A stretch of 64,000 nucleotides of DNA from Nymphaea colorata (GCF_008831285.2 NC_045140.1:25810131-25874130); one strand, 5' to 3'. Shown: positions 27,746 to 47,330, counted from the first letter of the stretch. Numbers and translations are program-made. The notes: generated by a model from the letters alone, not told the origin.

Positions 27746-28470
27746 CTTATCGTACGATACGCAACGATAAGTATGTATAGGTCGATGAAACCTATACGAT
27801 ACGTAACACGATACGCGTGTGTATCGTGCCCATGTCGTCTGTATCGTACGATACGGGCGATACACCCCCGTATCTCGTACGATACGGGAGAAAACATAAA
27901 ATTTCTTATTTTTTAAAAGTTTAAACACTCCTCCCTCTCTCTCTTCTTGTATTTAAAGACTCTAATAAACATAGGAGGGAGAGATTTTGCCCATTTTCAT
28001 AACAATTAACTGAGGATTCATCAATTTGGGAGATATCATCGTTGAATCATGAAAGATGATAACTATATGTTTGAACTTACAAAATTGTGATGTAATCTAC
28101 GTCCTAAAACTCCAAGTCTTAAGACTCTAAGTCCTAAAATTCAATAAAATTTTTAAATTTAAAATTGTGATGGATGCTTATTATATTATTTTGAATATTT
28201 GATTTCTTATTTTTGAATGTGTTATTGATACTTGATAGTATACACATGAATGTTCCTTATGTATGATGATCTTTTTATATTTGAATACATTTTTTATTTT
28301 TCTTGATTTCTGATTTTTTGTTCATTTTTTCCAGTTTTTTCTTTATTTTCTCTGATTTTTAAATATTTTTTAAAATTAAAAAATTATTTTACGATATGTT
28401 ACGCTACGTTACCATACGACGTATAGGTCGGCCCGACCGATACGCGATACACTACACCTTTTATAACATT
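27742..28470. mobile_element. AT-rich element bounded by CGTACGATACG palindromic repeats
   Basis: Both ends carry clusters of ATCGTACGATACG and CCTATACGATACG-like motifs in both orientations (27745-27895 and 28390-28455) around an AT-rich core. It interrupts an F-type upstream block that is continuous in the other copies, so it is an insertion. I cannot fix the exact termini or a target duplication. Confidence 0.5.
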
Positions 28471-29232
28471 GCATTAAACAGTAAATTTTACATGAACAGT
28501 AAATTTTATAGTTTGATCCTCAATTCCATTCTGCTATTCATTTGAATAGTCAATTCAATTCTCATAGATATTATTTACCCGAACAATTCAATTCTCATAG
28601 ATATTATTTATCCTGAGCTGTCAATTTTACATTAGATATACTACATGCCAATTAAGAATGTCCACTTCTTACTCAAATCCCTCATCCCAGAGACAAAGAG
28701 GAGGTGAATCCCAGAGATAAGAGGAAAGAACCATGAATTTCGGAGGATTCTCCATACGTCCACATAAAATAAAAAAGTTAGATCTCGATCAACTCAAAGA
28801 TCTCACTAGCTTCTCGATCTCAATACTTACCTCTGAAGTGGGCTGCTCACGATCTGGCGCGTTTTCCCGCCGCTAGTGCCACGGCAAAAAGCGAGGCTTT
28901 CATAAAATCACGCAGGAAGTGTGGTGGTAATATTAAATGTTCGCATTTTTTCACGATTTTAAGTTCCAAAAATCGAATTCCGGGCGTCAATAACGAGTTT
29001 CTTTGTTAACAGAATTCCAGGCCTGAGCTGCAAAATTCAGAAATTAAAGGCAAAAAGCTCTGCTTCAAGTGAATGATAAACACTGCACTTAATGAACTCA
29101 GCTAGAGAAAGAGAGAGAGAGAGCTCATAGAATGTAAATATATAACAAAATTTGAGGACAAGAAGTCCCTTAAATACAAAAACAATCCGCAAAAAATAAA
29201 CCGCAAGCAACTAAGTATACTGATAATTATAT
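28471..29232. other. Unclassified insertion-like stretch
   Basis: A 34-bp tandem duplication (TTCAATTCTCATAGATATTA units) lies at about 28550-28612. A GC-richer patch at 28830-28900 ends, on the minus strand, in CTTCAGAG|GTAAGTATT, a strong donor. No coding exon could be read. The F-type block resumes near 29233. Confidence 0.35.
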
Positions 29233-31507
29233 TTACTGGCTATTAAAAGGGCCCTATCATTTGAAAGACTGGGCAAGATGGACCCAAAGTGTGATGGCAG
29301 GCAGAGGCAAAGGCAGGTGTGGGCAACATGAGGGCAGTTGCCCCCCCCCATGAATATTGACACCACCAATCAATTTTTCTCACCTACATGTCACAGTGCC
29401 CTTGCCGGTTTATGCCCAACAATTTATCTGGTTAGATCTAACCAGAAATCGGATATCGTCCAAACCTAACCGTCCTTAAATCTGTGGTTCAGTACTTGTG
29501 CTTCAATAACTGTCATTCTTATTCGCTCTTGATTTAGCGCTAATCTTCTGCTCACGTATGGAGACCTCTGCTTCACTCTTGCCCTCGTGAGTTGTGCTTC
29601 TTTACTCACTCAATTCTTGTTGGACCTTTTCCAAAATGCTCAACTCTCAATTTCAAAACAATGTTTCTTGCCTTTCTCTGCCCTTGTGTTCCTTTTTCTA
29701 TTTCTCGCTCTGTACGTTTGCATGTCTTTTGTTTTCGAGCATGTGGTTTTCTGTTCGTTTTTATTCATTTATATCTTGAATCCAGACCTTAAGAAGCAGT
29801 TCTAAATGCAATATCTGATCTAGATTTAGAAGATACAGAATTTATCATTCATGTGAGCACCGCTGAATGGGCACACTTATCACTTAAGTGGGCATTAATT
29901 GCCTAAATCATTGTGTATGTCTAGGGATATGTCACAACATGCTACTTGAGTTGTTTAGAACTGGATGTGGCTTAAAGGAATATAATTCAAATATTTGTTT
30001 GGAATTTAGTAGTGCAGGTTAAATCTATGTGTGTGTCCACCCACGTGTTTTGTAAGTAAAGTCTAGGAGTTACAGATACTCTTTGGGGCACTTGATTACC
30101 CCATATTTGAAATTCATGGATCTGATCTGGATCTAATGTAGCACATTTTTACTTATGCGGCAAAAGGACCATAGTCAAATCCATAGTTCATCAAACTAAG
30201 GATCTAGATCAGACATAAAATCCACAGTTAATGACATTATTTTACTTTTTGTTATTGATAAAAGGTCAAATTTAAGATTGGAGGGAATAGATTTTAAAAT
30301 CATTTGTAAGACATATAGCCATAGTTTTGTAGAAAAACATCAACGCTATCAATAAGTAGTTTGTCCGTTAAGTCTCATGGGCAGTTTATATCAAGAAATT
30401 CCCAATTAAATAGTGAAAAAGTTTGTTATTTTTCTACACAATATCATCCCATTTTATTCATTCTTGTTCGGCGCCATGGTGCAGCCATTCTTAATGAAAA
30501 GGTAAACTGATCATTTTGACATGGAGAAGACTTTGTTACGTTGAAAAGTCACATTGTTTGTTCATTTGAATATAGAATGACAGTGCTTCTGCGATTATTA
30601 TTATTATATTCAAAAGCATGCCAATTTTTTGCTTTTTGCTCAATTCTATACTTAAACAATTTCATGAAGGGCTCTTATACATACTAAACGTAGTGATAAT
30701 TAACCACAAAACCTTATTGGCATGCTTCAAGGGGCTAATATAGCTGGTTAGGCAGGTGGCATGTAACCTGTTTGATTCTTATGGGTATTGAAGTGGGATT
30801 GTGATAGTCTAATTGATAAGTACCCATTCAAGTCATGATTCACCAAAAAACACAAAGTAGTGGAAATATAAATACTAAACGTACTGATAATTAACCACAA
30901 GGATCTTACTGGCATGCCTTAAGGGGCATAATATAGCTGGTCAGGTAGGCGGGCATGTAAAAGACATGCAGCATGTTCGAACCTATGGTTATTACTTCTC
31001 TGGACCATAAAAAATGGAGTCGTGATAATCTAATTGATAGGCATCCACCAAGTCCCAATTCAACCAAAGACCCAGAAGCAGTGGAAATATACATACTAAA
31101 TGTACTCATAATTAACCATAAAGATGAGATGTCAAACGAGAAGTAATATAGCTGGTCAGGCAGGCAGACAAGTAGAAGACATGTAACGTGTTCGATTCCT
31201 GTGTGTACTACTTCTAAACTATAAAAAGTAGGATTATGATACTCTAATTGATAGGTATCCATCCACCCAAGTCCCGATTCAAAGACCCCAGAAGTAGAGG
31301 AAATGGGAGGGATCTTCCAATATTTTTTTGAGCTGGGTTGTTAATTTTCTGCTCCTTATTGCCATAGATAAGGAAAATTGTAAAGGGGTAGTGAATATCA
31401 TAATCAAAATATACCAAATGACTTTTCATGGAAGGATCTTTTTTAAAACACTTTCAAGGCATAGGAAAAGATTTTTATTCTATGATATTCTTCATTGTGT
31501 AGGAAAA
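29233..31507. repeat. F-type upstream block, expanded copy
   Basis: Matches 60546-62064 upstream of the intact acyltransferase, in the same orientation, and leads directly into the exon 1 remnant at 31508. It differs by a roughly 600-bp tandem array (30678-31305) where the intact locus has only a short start of one unit (about 61873-61910). Confidence 0.8.
30678..31305 (+). repeat. Three tandem units with tRNA-like promoter boxes (SINE-like)
   Basis: Units of roughly 190-220 bp begin near 30678, 30871 and 31094 with CTAAACGTACTGATAATTAA-like sequence. Each has an A-box-like TATAGCTGGTCAGGCAGG and, about 30-45 bp on, a B-box-like GTTCGATTCC or GTTCGAACCT. This is the layout of a tRNA-derived SINE. 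The tandem arrangement is unusual for SINEs. Confidence 0.6.
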
Positions 31508-31774
31508 ATGAATATTTCCATGAGCGGTTCAACCTTGGTCCCTCCTAGTGAGACGCCTCGACATGGGCTATGGTTCTCAAAGTTGGACCGTGCAATGTTC
31601 ATCGTTCATGTCCCGTTCGTCTACTTTTACAGACCAAACCGTAGCAACAATTTCTTCGATAGTAAGGTGGTTAAAGAATCTTTGGGTAGAGCCCTCGTTG
31701 CATTTTATCCCTTCGTTGGAAGACTACGTCGCTTCGAGGATGGTCAATTGGACATCAACTTTAACGAAGATAAC
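31508..31774 (+). pseudogene. BAHD acyltransferase pseudogene, truncated exon 1 (locus E)
   Basis: The frame starts MNISMSGSTLVPPSETPRHG, with a TAG|GAAAAATG acceptor-start context like that of the intact gene at 62065. It stays open to about residue 89 (LDINFNED), then homology stops abruptly and repeat R1 begins, with a stop at 31778. It lacks the exon 1 end, the intron and all of exon 2, so it has neither HXXXD nor DFGWG. Residues YFYRPN, NNFFDSKV and FVGRLRR show the closest relation to the 62065 gene. It cannot encode an active enzyme. Confidence 0.9.
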
Positions 31775-32265
31775 TCATGATTTGTACAATATTCCATATG
31801 ATTTTCGATGTTTGTTAAATAAGAATGAAGTTTTAAAGTTCAAGAAGACAAAATGTCAAGGAATATGTGGTGGTCGGCGAGAGCTGAACGATCTTTCTTA
31901 GCGGTGTTTTCGTTCTATTATCCAAACACACGAACCAGTTTTTCAAATCGATTAAAAAACTAGTTTTCATAGAACTATTTTTTTTTGTTAAAAGGTGCCA
32001 TCCAAACGGTACTTAAAAAAACTTTTACGTCAAATTTTGTTATTGGAATTGTGCTTCTATGGGTGCACTATCACTGCGGTGTATTTTCACCTTAAACTAG
32101 CAAGTAAAACATAAAACTTCGATCGACAATCAAACTTTTTAATACATGTTTGATTGGCCTTTGTACATGTGCGTAGAGAACGACTTTTTTTCACATGAAA
32201 TAAAGGCCGGCAATTGAACATGCTCTTATAAAATCCAAGAGAGAGAGATCGTAACGAATGTACAC
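31771..32265. repeat. Dispersed repeat R1, copy 2
   Basis: Second copy of the repeat at 17302-17807, same orientation. It replaces the 3' part of the BAHD gene at locus E. Confidence 0.8.
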
Positions 32266-32840
32266 TGGATGTGGACCCTATTACCAATATGTACATTTGC
32301 TTTCATGCCGAAACATTACATATGCATGTTCGTGAAATAACAAATATGTATGAAATAACAAATAAGTATGAAATAATGATTATAAACTAACAAAAGATTT
32401 ATGAAATAATAAAGTAACGACCAAACAAATGTATGAGATAACAGGAAACATAAGTATGAGATAACAACAAATTTATCAGATAATGAAATAATGAGCAGAC
32501 GTATGAGATAACACTAAATATAAGTATGAGATAATAAAATATTTAAGAGATAATGGATGATTGTATGAGATAATGTTAAATATAAGTATGCATTAATGTT
32601 TATGAAATAATAAAATATTCATGAGTTAATAAGATAACGTTATAAGTGGGATAAAAAGACAAAACATTTTCTTACTGCTTAAAGGGGGCATATTGATGAT
32701 AATGATATGTATATACAAATTGATAAATTTTACCTTTATCGAATCCTAAATCCTTTTTTTTTCAATTTTTATTTTTATCCCTACAAAAAATTTTCTTTTC
32801 ATATTAATCATTAGGCTTTTTTTGTCATATTTGAAATGAC
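32266..32840. repeat. Dispersed repeat R2 with TATGAGATAA minisatellite, copy 1
   Basis: Begins near TGGATGTGGAC and contains about twenty degenerate ATGAGATAA or ATGAAATAA units over 32330-32660. A shorter related copy lies at about 58661-59100. R1 and R2 are contiguous here and may form one roughly 1.1-kb element. Confidence 0.7.
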
Positions 32841-33157
32841 ATATAAAATTACCTACAATGTATAAACGAGCTTCGATAAAATCCACCCACGCATCCCAAA
32901 AGTACGTCTTTTATTCATATTTTTTTCAAATATGTAAAAGCCATCCATATAATCATGCATTGAGAAAGACAACACACAAAGTGCTGCTGCATCTGGCAAA
33001 TAAAGCAGCACATGAATTTAAGCAGATATACAATAGAAGCGTGTTTGATCGTGTATCCGAATCCAGAATCCAGATTTAAGTGACAATTAATTGACAAATT
33101 TCCAGCACGACTTTGGGCAGACAAGGCGTAGTAAGATCCGGCAAGTTACGGACGGAC

Positions 33158-37970
<4,813 letters not shown>

Positions 37971-38074
37971 GTCCTTAAGAAAAAAATAGATGTAATCTGT
38001 AATGATAGAAGGTGACTTAGGCATCATAGCATTTTACCGTTTCCATTGCAGGTGGAACACCATAATAACTAACC

Positions 38075-38720
38075 AGAACGATAGGCCTTAACATTTACAA
38101 TCAGGGATTCAGGCAGGCGTTTACCTGGAAATCTGTCCGGTTTTAGAAGAAAATGTACTAGAAACGGCAGGCCCTAGTATGGCCTTCAAGGAAAATCATA
38201 AAAGAAAATGAACAGTTCTTTTTTCATCCATTTATTGGACTAGCCAGGACATTGTAACAAAAACCAAGTAGATTTTGGATGCCGAGTAATTTGTGCCTTC
38301 GAGATCATCTCGCTGTGGAGACTCATGGTTGATTGCAGAGATCGTCTGAAAGCCTAACTGTATGTTCCCTTCCCTTGTTGGACCTTATTTTGGTGTTAAT
38401 ATTCATCATACCATGGTGGACGGGTTGGCTGCTCTGCATTTTGTGAATTCTTGGTCCGATCTAGCACGGGGCATGGATGTGCATTTTCAATAGCCATTGC
38501 CTTGCACTCTGACGCTTTGAGGGCCCTTGAGAAATTGATCTATGATATATGACTCTTCGAGTAGATCACCCTTGATCTTATAATAATCCAGTGCTCCTGG
38601 TGCGACTTTGGGATAAACATGTATACATCTCTTTTCCATTTCAGGTTTGAATCTTGTTGTTTGGTTACTTGTCATTGTGCACTTTCTTTTGTACTCCCTT
38701 AATCCTCTTTCTCTCTCGTA
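38075..38720. repeat. Duplicated block around locus I (matches 52465-53135)
   Basis: The 5' flank beginning GATAGGCCTTAACATTTACA, the exon remnant and the 3' flank (CTCTTCGAGTAGATCA) all recur at 52465-53135. The 3' flank alone also recurs at 50440-50580. Confidence 0.85.
38392..38552 (+). pseudogene. BAHD acyltransferase remnant, internally deleted exon 2 (locus I)
   Basis: Reads as IHHTMVDGLAALHFVNSWSD, an HXXXDG region, through GMDVHF. It then jumps at once to the C-terminal end (AIALHSDALRALEKLIYDI, stop) out of frame. The splice acceptor and start of exon 2 are also deleted relative to the sister copy at 52786-52979. There is no exon 1 upstream. Confidence 0.9.
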
Positions 38721-39544
38721 AACCAAAGTGTTGATTGGCAGCACAAACTGCTCCTTGCTTGCTTTTATTTTTTTTGTTAATGCATGCATAGTAGCTATTG
38801 CCTTATCGTTTCTGCTAATAAGTCTTGTTAACTGAACTTTTTTTCCATTTTTCTTGGAGCTGGGTCCTTTAAGTTACATGCTGCTGCAAAGAAAATGGGA
38901 TGTAAATAGTAATTTGAATGGGATTCAGTATTTGCAGTTTGTCACCGAATCCAAAACTAAATATGGAATTCGGATCGAGTTACTTGAAAATGTTGGATAT
39001 GCAGGCTTTCAGCCCAAGATTCAGTTTTAGAAATTAATTCTATATCTGAATCTGAGTCCAAGTCGTAATGTAAGTGGCTCTCAACCATGTCGCCTTTGTA
39101 AATGGTAGACATGAACCATGTCTCCTACTGCTTAAGTCTCCTTGCTCTGCTCTTATGTATAGGTGAACATTACTAACAAGGGAGATGGCACCCCAGCCCC
39201 CCCCTAAAAAAAAAAATAGAAAATCTAAAATTTGTATGTAAAATTTAAAAACTTTCACTTATCCTATATAATAATTTTTAATTGTTAACTACTACTCTCA
39301 CGGCTGCCATGTTTCCTTCCCCTCTTCCCCTTGACTGAAGGTGTGTGTACAATTTGGTTCGATTCGGTTTACCTTGTTTGTTCCTCAAAAAATAAAATAA
39401 AATCAAATATATGACTAAAAATAAATTTTGAAAAAAGGTTGAAAAAGATTATGGTACGGACCGATAAAAAAACCTTCAACACGCAAGCCCAACCACCTTT
39501 TGCAATATTTTCTACAATAAACACCCAGTTAGTTCCTTTTTTAA
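38721..39544. other. Intergenic stretch, no gene recognised
   Basis: AT-rich DNA without a supported gene. Parts match 50730-50820 and 51000-51085. A run of C then A (about 39198-39220) interrupts it. Confidence 0.4.
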
Positions 39545-41019
39545 GGGGCCGTTTGATGGCTTGGAAATATATTTTTAGAAATATATTTCTAAAAATATAA
39601 GAAATAAAAAAATGAAATCAGAAAAATCTTTTCAATTCCATATTTCAGTTTGATGGTACATAAATATATTTTCAGAGATTTCCTATGAAGGAGCAGGAGA
39701 ACTACTATGAGCAATAACAAACAAACATGTTACGCAAGAGATCTTAAATATAGTTTCCCAAAGCAGAAATCTTGACGCAGGATCTAATGTTTGAAGATGA
39801 AATTAGGTTATATAAAAGTTAATTATGTTGCAGAGGGCGTCAACAGGGAAAAACCAAGCTCAAGCTTGGATAAACAAGCTTGTGACGAGCTCATCTCATG
39901 TATGCCTCTACACAGTCTTGCTGCCATCACCAAAGAGCTCCAAACTAAAATCAGACAGCGTTTAAGCAGGACGACATACAAATACATTCTGTCTACATTT
40001 AAACAGGACGACATACAAACACATTCATGTCATTCATATTTGGCAACTCTGTTAAAGTCGACATAAATAAACGCCCAAAAAAGCTATGCAACATGTAATG
40101 CCTGCAGATCAAACGCCGAACCCAAAAATATATGGAAAAGGAACAGCTTAAAAACCATAAGTCATGGATCATCAGCAGCAGCTGCACATTTAGCACCTCC
40201 TCTCCTGTATTAAGCTTTTTTTTTTTATTTCAGGCGTGCCACTTGCTCGACGCCGGCAGAAGACGAATGCTGCTGAAGAATTGGCGGAATGGACAAAAGG
40301 GGGCCGGGAAAAACAAGAGAAAAACAGAGTGCGAGAGAGAACAGAGAGAAAGCAGGAGAGAAATATGACCTGAAACAGGAACGTGCAGGAAGCAAGAGGG
40401 TTGTCTAGCTTCAGAAGATGAATGATGCTGAAGTGCTGACGGTGAGCACGCTGATGAGGGGACGCAATTTCTGCAACCCTGCAAGAGGAAGACGATCGAA
40501 TGGGCCGTGATTAAAAAGTGGAAGCGCACGGTCATGGGCAGAATGGAGAAAAGGGTGCCAGAGAAAGCGAGATTGAAAGAGAGAGAGAGCGAGAAAACAA
40601 GAGAGAAAGGGAGAGAGATAAACAGGAGAGAAATGGATGTACCTTTCACCGGCTACCGGCGATAGATGCCCGACGCACCGAGAGTGGAAGAGAAGCCTCG
40701 GGAGAAATGAACCACCTGCTTCACGGCGCGTGAGGATGCAGAGTCTGCATTGCGTGAGGACGAAGACGAAGAGGGCTGCGGCTGCGAGAGGCGACTGAGG
40801 GAAGAGGCTATACGCGCGACCGCGCCTTAACGGTCGCTCAAAAATTTTCGGAAAAATATTTCGGTCTCTCACATGGAAATTTTTTTCGAGAAAAAAAATT
40901 TAGGAATCGACCTCAACGGTCAAAACTTTTTTTCTGCGTTTGTTAGGATGAAAAAATTTTGAAATTTTTTATTTTTTTTTTCAGGTGAATAGTAATTTTT
41001 CAGGCCATCAAACGGCCCC
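39545..41019. mobile_element. PIF/Harbinger-type non-autonomous element, TAA target duplication
   Basis: Both ends read GGGGCCGTTTGATGGCNT inward (17 of 18 bases match) and are flanked by TAA at 39542-39544 and 41020-41022. The related block at 51080 lacks the element and has a continuous CTTAAATGAG there. The interior holds no transposase. It contains a GC-richer, GA-repeat-bearing segment (about 40240-40830) unlike typical MITE filler, possibly captured host DNA. A roughly 39-bp unit with CAGGACGACATACAAA is duplicated at 39965-40026. Confidence 0.85.
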
Positions 41020-41022
41020 TAA

Positions 41023-42353
41023 AAGAGATCCAAATCCTGAGATTCTGGTTCAGGTCAGGTTTATAGGTTGGTGCAATGGTTTGAGCGAGAGTTAGTAAGT
41101 AGGCGCCATTTTGGTTCAGGTCAGGTTTCTAGGTTGGTCCAATGGTTGGAGCAAGAGTTAGTGGGCAGTTATTTTTCATTGAAGTTGAAACTTTTTATAT
41201 TGTGAAAAATGAGACGCTGACATGCAACTTAAAAAGCATGGAATGGGTGGCATCCAAAACAGCAAAATCAACCCCTTACCAAAAGTATAATGGGTGGCAC
41301 AAGCTGCAGCCACGCTATGTGTGACTTTTGAGCTTCGCTCTCTGGTTGCATATTCCTACTTATAGTAAGCCAATGTACCAAAATTTTGAAGATTATAACA
41401 TCATCAAAATAACATAAAAATGAAAAATAACAGCCAAATATCAAGCACAAAAATAATGAACAATGTAAAGAAATCATTTTCATCAAAATTTTGAAGTTTC
41501 TAATATCTTTAAAATAATATTAAAAAATAAAAAATAACAACTATATAAATAATGAACAATGTAAAGAAAGTACCACTGTTTTTTAGTCATTCAAAAAACC
41601 AAAAGTATAGCACAATGCACAAACGACGTAACTCATATTGCTGATAAAATGATGTGAAATTTTATCTTTTAGACAAGTAAGCTCATATAAGCTATGCAGT
41701 TAAACACAATAATGAAGCAATAAATTTGTTAGAAATTGCACATGGTACATGTCATTGCCACTGAAAAAAGGGGTTTAAAGAAGGGGGCAGAACCTACACA
41801 ACATTGTTGCTGAACTTCCAATCTGCAAAGATGGAGATAAGTGTGCTTGTAAACTGTTTGGCTTTGAAGCTTGCGTAATTTAATTGCAGACTGCTGCACG
41901 TTGCTGTCACGCACTTGTTCAAAGGCCAAGGTCTCCCCAGATGTAGTTTTGCTGAATCCAATCTAATTTCTTAATGAGACATAAATTTCTTTTCCACATC
42001 CAATTTTTTTTAAAGGTTCGCAAAAATACTCACCAGATTACTTTTGTCACAAGAGAGGAACTTTTGTATTCTATGTGACGCGTTCACATGTGATATAGCA
42101 TTCAATCCACAAGAAAATATTCCAAAGGCAAGACAAAATCAAGCCTGTTTATACTTCAAATCAGGAAGAAGAGGAAAAACACACAAGTTCAGGCGACATG
42201 AACAAGAAGAAAGTAGCTGAGGACTAATTCAGCATGTTAATTTAAGCACATGCACACTGGAAACGTGTTTGATCCTGTATCCGAAGCCATAATCCAGATT
42301 TAAGTGACAATCGATTGACAAATTTCCAGCAGGATATGAGCTTATGGAAGGAC
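41023..42353. other. Intergenic stretch shared with two other sites
   Basis: 41023-41290 matches 51085-51290, and 41360-41840 matches 53155-53637. A roughly 63-bp unit (CAGGTCAGGTTTNTAGGTTGG) is tandemly duplicated at about 41050-41165. No gene is supported. Confidence 0.55.
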
Positions 42354-45130
<2,777 letters not shown>

Positions 45131-45429
45131 ATTGGTGTAGGACTTCTTTTAATCAAATCACAAAAGCAGTAGCAGAGCTCCTTGTGACCACTGTCTACAC
45201 CAGCCCATCAAAAAACTTCTCACGATATCTTAAGATCACATTGTTATAACTCAAAAATTATATAGCTATCTTAACATTGTTACGGCTCAAAAATTATTTA
45301 TATTTTTAGAAAAAATAAGACCCTTAAATCCTTCCTTTCCATCTAGTTTATGCACTAATAAGGGCTTACATTTGTGAGCACCTTCTTGCGCTAAACCAAG
45401 CAAAGCTAAATTGAAGGCCCGTTCCTTAC

Positions 45430-45728
45430 CTGAAGGACCAAGAAAGGGTAAGAAGATAGTCATCCTAGTAGTCAACCTTAGAAATTAACTGCCTCATCTC
45501 CATGGTGGCATCAAAATCTCTGAAATCATCTAACTTGCCCTTTGCAACTGCTTTCACAAAGAGGGCACCACAGCCATTGCAGTCGATCTTCGGGTGGCCG
45601 CCTTCACCGTGCCGGAGTCTTCCGGCAATCGGATAAAAGGCAACAAGTGCTCTACTCAGCGACTCCATCAATTTGATGTCAAAGAAGTTGTGGCAGCCAT
45701 CAGTAACAGTAGACACTTCGGGTGTGAA
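45430..45728 (-). pseudogene. HCT-like pseudogene, exon 1 fragment only (locus D)
   Basis: Only the 3' two thirds of exon 1 remain ([20 protein letters not shown] through TMEMRQLISKVDY). An in-frame TAG stop follows VDY. The normal donor CTTCAG|GTAAGG is kept at 45430. The 5' end, including the start codon and HTPSVY segment, was removed by a deletion that joins GGTGTGA directly to upstream flank ACCAAGACATGC. No exon 2 follows. Confidence 0.9.
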
Positions 45729-47330
45729 CCAAGACATGCATGTCTGGATGAGCTTATTTGATCTTTGAAAGACGTTCTGTCACTTACAGAACTAAATGCA
45801 GCGGCGGGGCGAAGAGCTGAATAGAACTTTGAGTTTATATAGAGAGGAAGATACATGTATATGTGCACATATACCTTCAGACGAGTTTTTCAAACACCAT
45901 TATTGACGAACAATATTTAATTATTTTTTGGCAAGCAACACGCCTTTATGCGTCAATAAATGGTACCATCCTACCAACAAGGCGTAAGGTAGGCAAAGAA
46001 CATATAGGAAAAGAAAAAAGGGAGCGCGCTGCGCATCACTGTATTGTTTGAGTGTAATTTTTGCCGGCAGTGGCATAGAAGTTGAAAGAGGTCAAGGAGG
46101 CTTGGCATTGGCTCGATTTTGATTTGGAATTTTGATACACGAATGAAAATTTTTCCTCCAATTGAAATGGAATCAAAATTCTAGATTTCAGTTTCCTAAT
46201 TTCGAAAGCAAAACATTCTTAAGGAAAGACACCACTCTACCAAAGAAGGGAGAATTGAAGATGGAAAGAACAATGATGGCAACGGTAAAAGAATTGAAGA
46301 TGGAAAGAGGACTCAACGTCTCCATCCAATACCAAGAGAAACGGCTGAAAACAAAATAGAAAATCTATTTACAACGGTTCAAATGGAACCATGATAAAAA
46401 GAAAAGCCTCTATGTATGATGTAGGATGATGATATAGAAAATGAAATGATCTCTCGTGAACCACTTAAATCTGTCTTTCCTCTGCTCTTTCATTCTTTCT
46501 TCTATGATATCAGAGCTGTATGGTGGCAGATATCTCCACCAAACAATACTTGGTGATTGCTGGTAGAGTCGTGTCTTTCCTTAAGAAACATCTCGTTTGT
46601 TTAATAAAGTAATTTCTTAAAAATTGAGGACTTTGATTCTGGTATATACATCAAACGCTCCTTGTATTGCAAGGCCAAGCCTCTCTCCTTGGATGTAGTT
46701 TCAAGTAATATCTAGATAACCGGTCGCAGGAAAAGATTTGCTTCATATATATCTCGTTAGATTGTCTTTAAAACTCAAGAGGAAGAAAATTTTGCTTACG
46801 TTTTTCCTTTGTTGTCATTAAAAGGGAAAAATCAATGTTTCTAAGCAAAAAATGGTTTTTTTTTTTTAAAAGTCTCGTTTCGGCATAAAATCTTGACATT
46901 ATTAATTTATGATGCTTCATGCTTCGATATTTTTGGGGAAAAAAAAACTTTTGCAGCATGCATTTTAAAATATGAAAAAATCACAAAATCACAAAATATA
47001 GTTTACTTCAACGCTTGATGATTAGAAAAGGTATTAAAGAATTAGAGAAGTTGAGAATGACTATTGTAAAATTAGCAAGAGCCATGCTAATTATCAATGT
47101 TACTCAACTTTAAGATTACATAATAAAAGCTAACGTCTCTCCTCTCAAGAAAAATTTTAGAGAGAGAGATCATTGGTGTAGGATTTCTTTTAATCGAATC
47201 AAATAAGCAGTAGCCGAGCTCCTTGTTGACTGGTTTGGACCACTGTCTACACCAGCCCATCAAAAAGCTTCTCACGATATCTTAAAATCACATTGTTTGT
47301 TATGACTCAAAAAATTCTATATGGCGCCCA
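45729..47330. repeat. C-type upstream block, copy 3
   Basis: Duplicate of the region upstream of locus C. It is interrupted by the 370-bp element at 46217-46586, which sits inside a MITE family copy. Confidence 0.75.
46217..46586. mobile_element. Unclassified 370-bp element with 25-bp inverted repeats and 5-bp target duplication
   Basis: The ends read TCTTAAGGAAAGACAC inward and remain inverted repeats for 25 bp with one mismatch. AACAT flanks both sides (46212-46216 and 46587-46591). Two related copies of the host block have no insert here. Near the right end is TATGATATCAGAGC, very like the methionine-tRNA primer-binding site of LTR retrotransposons. It is followed by an open frame, MVADISTKQYLVIAGRVV, running into the terminal repeat. 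Confidence 0.8.
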
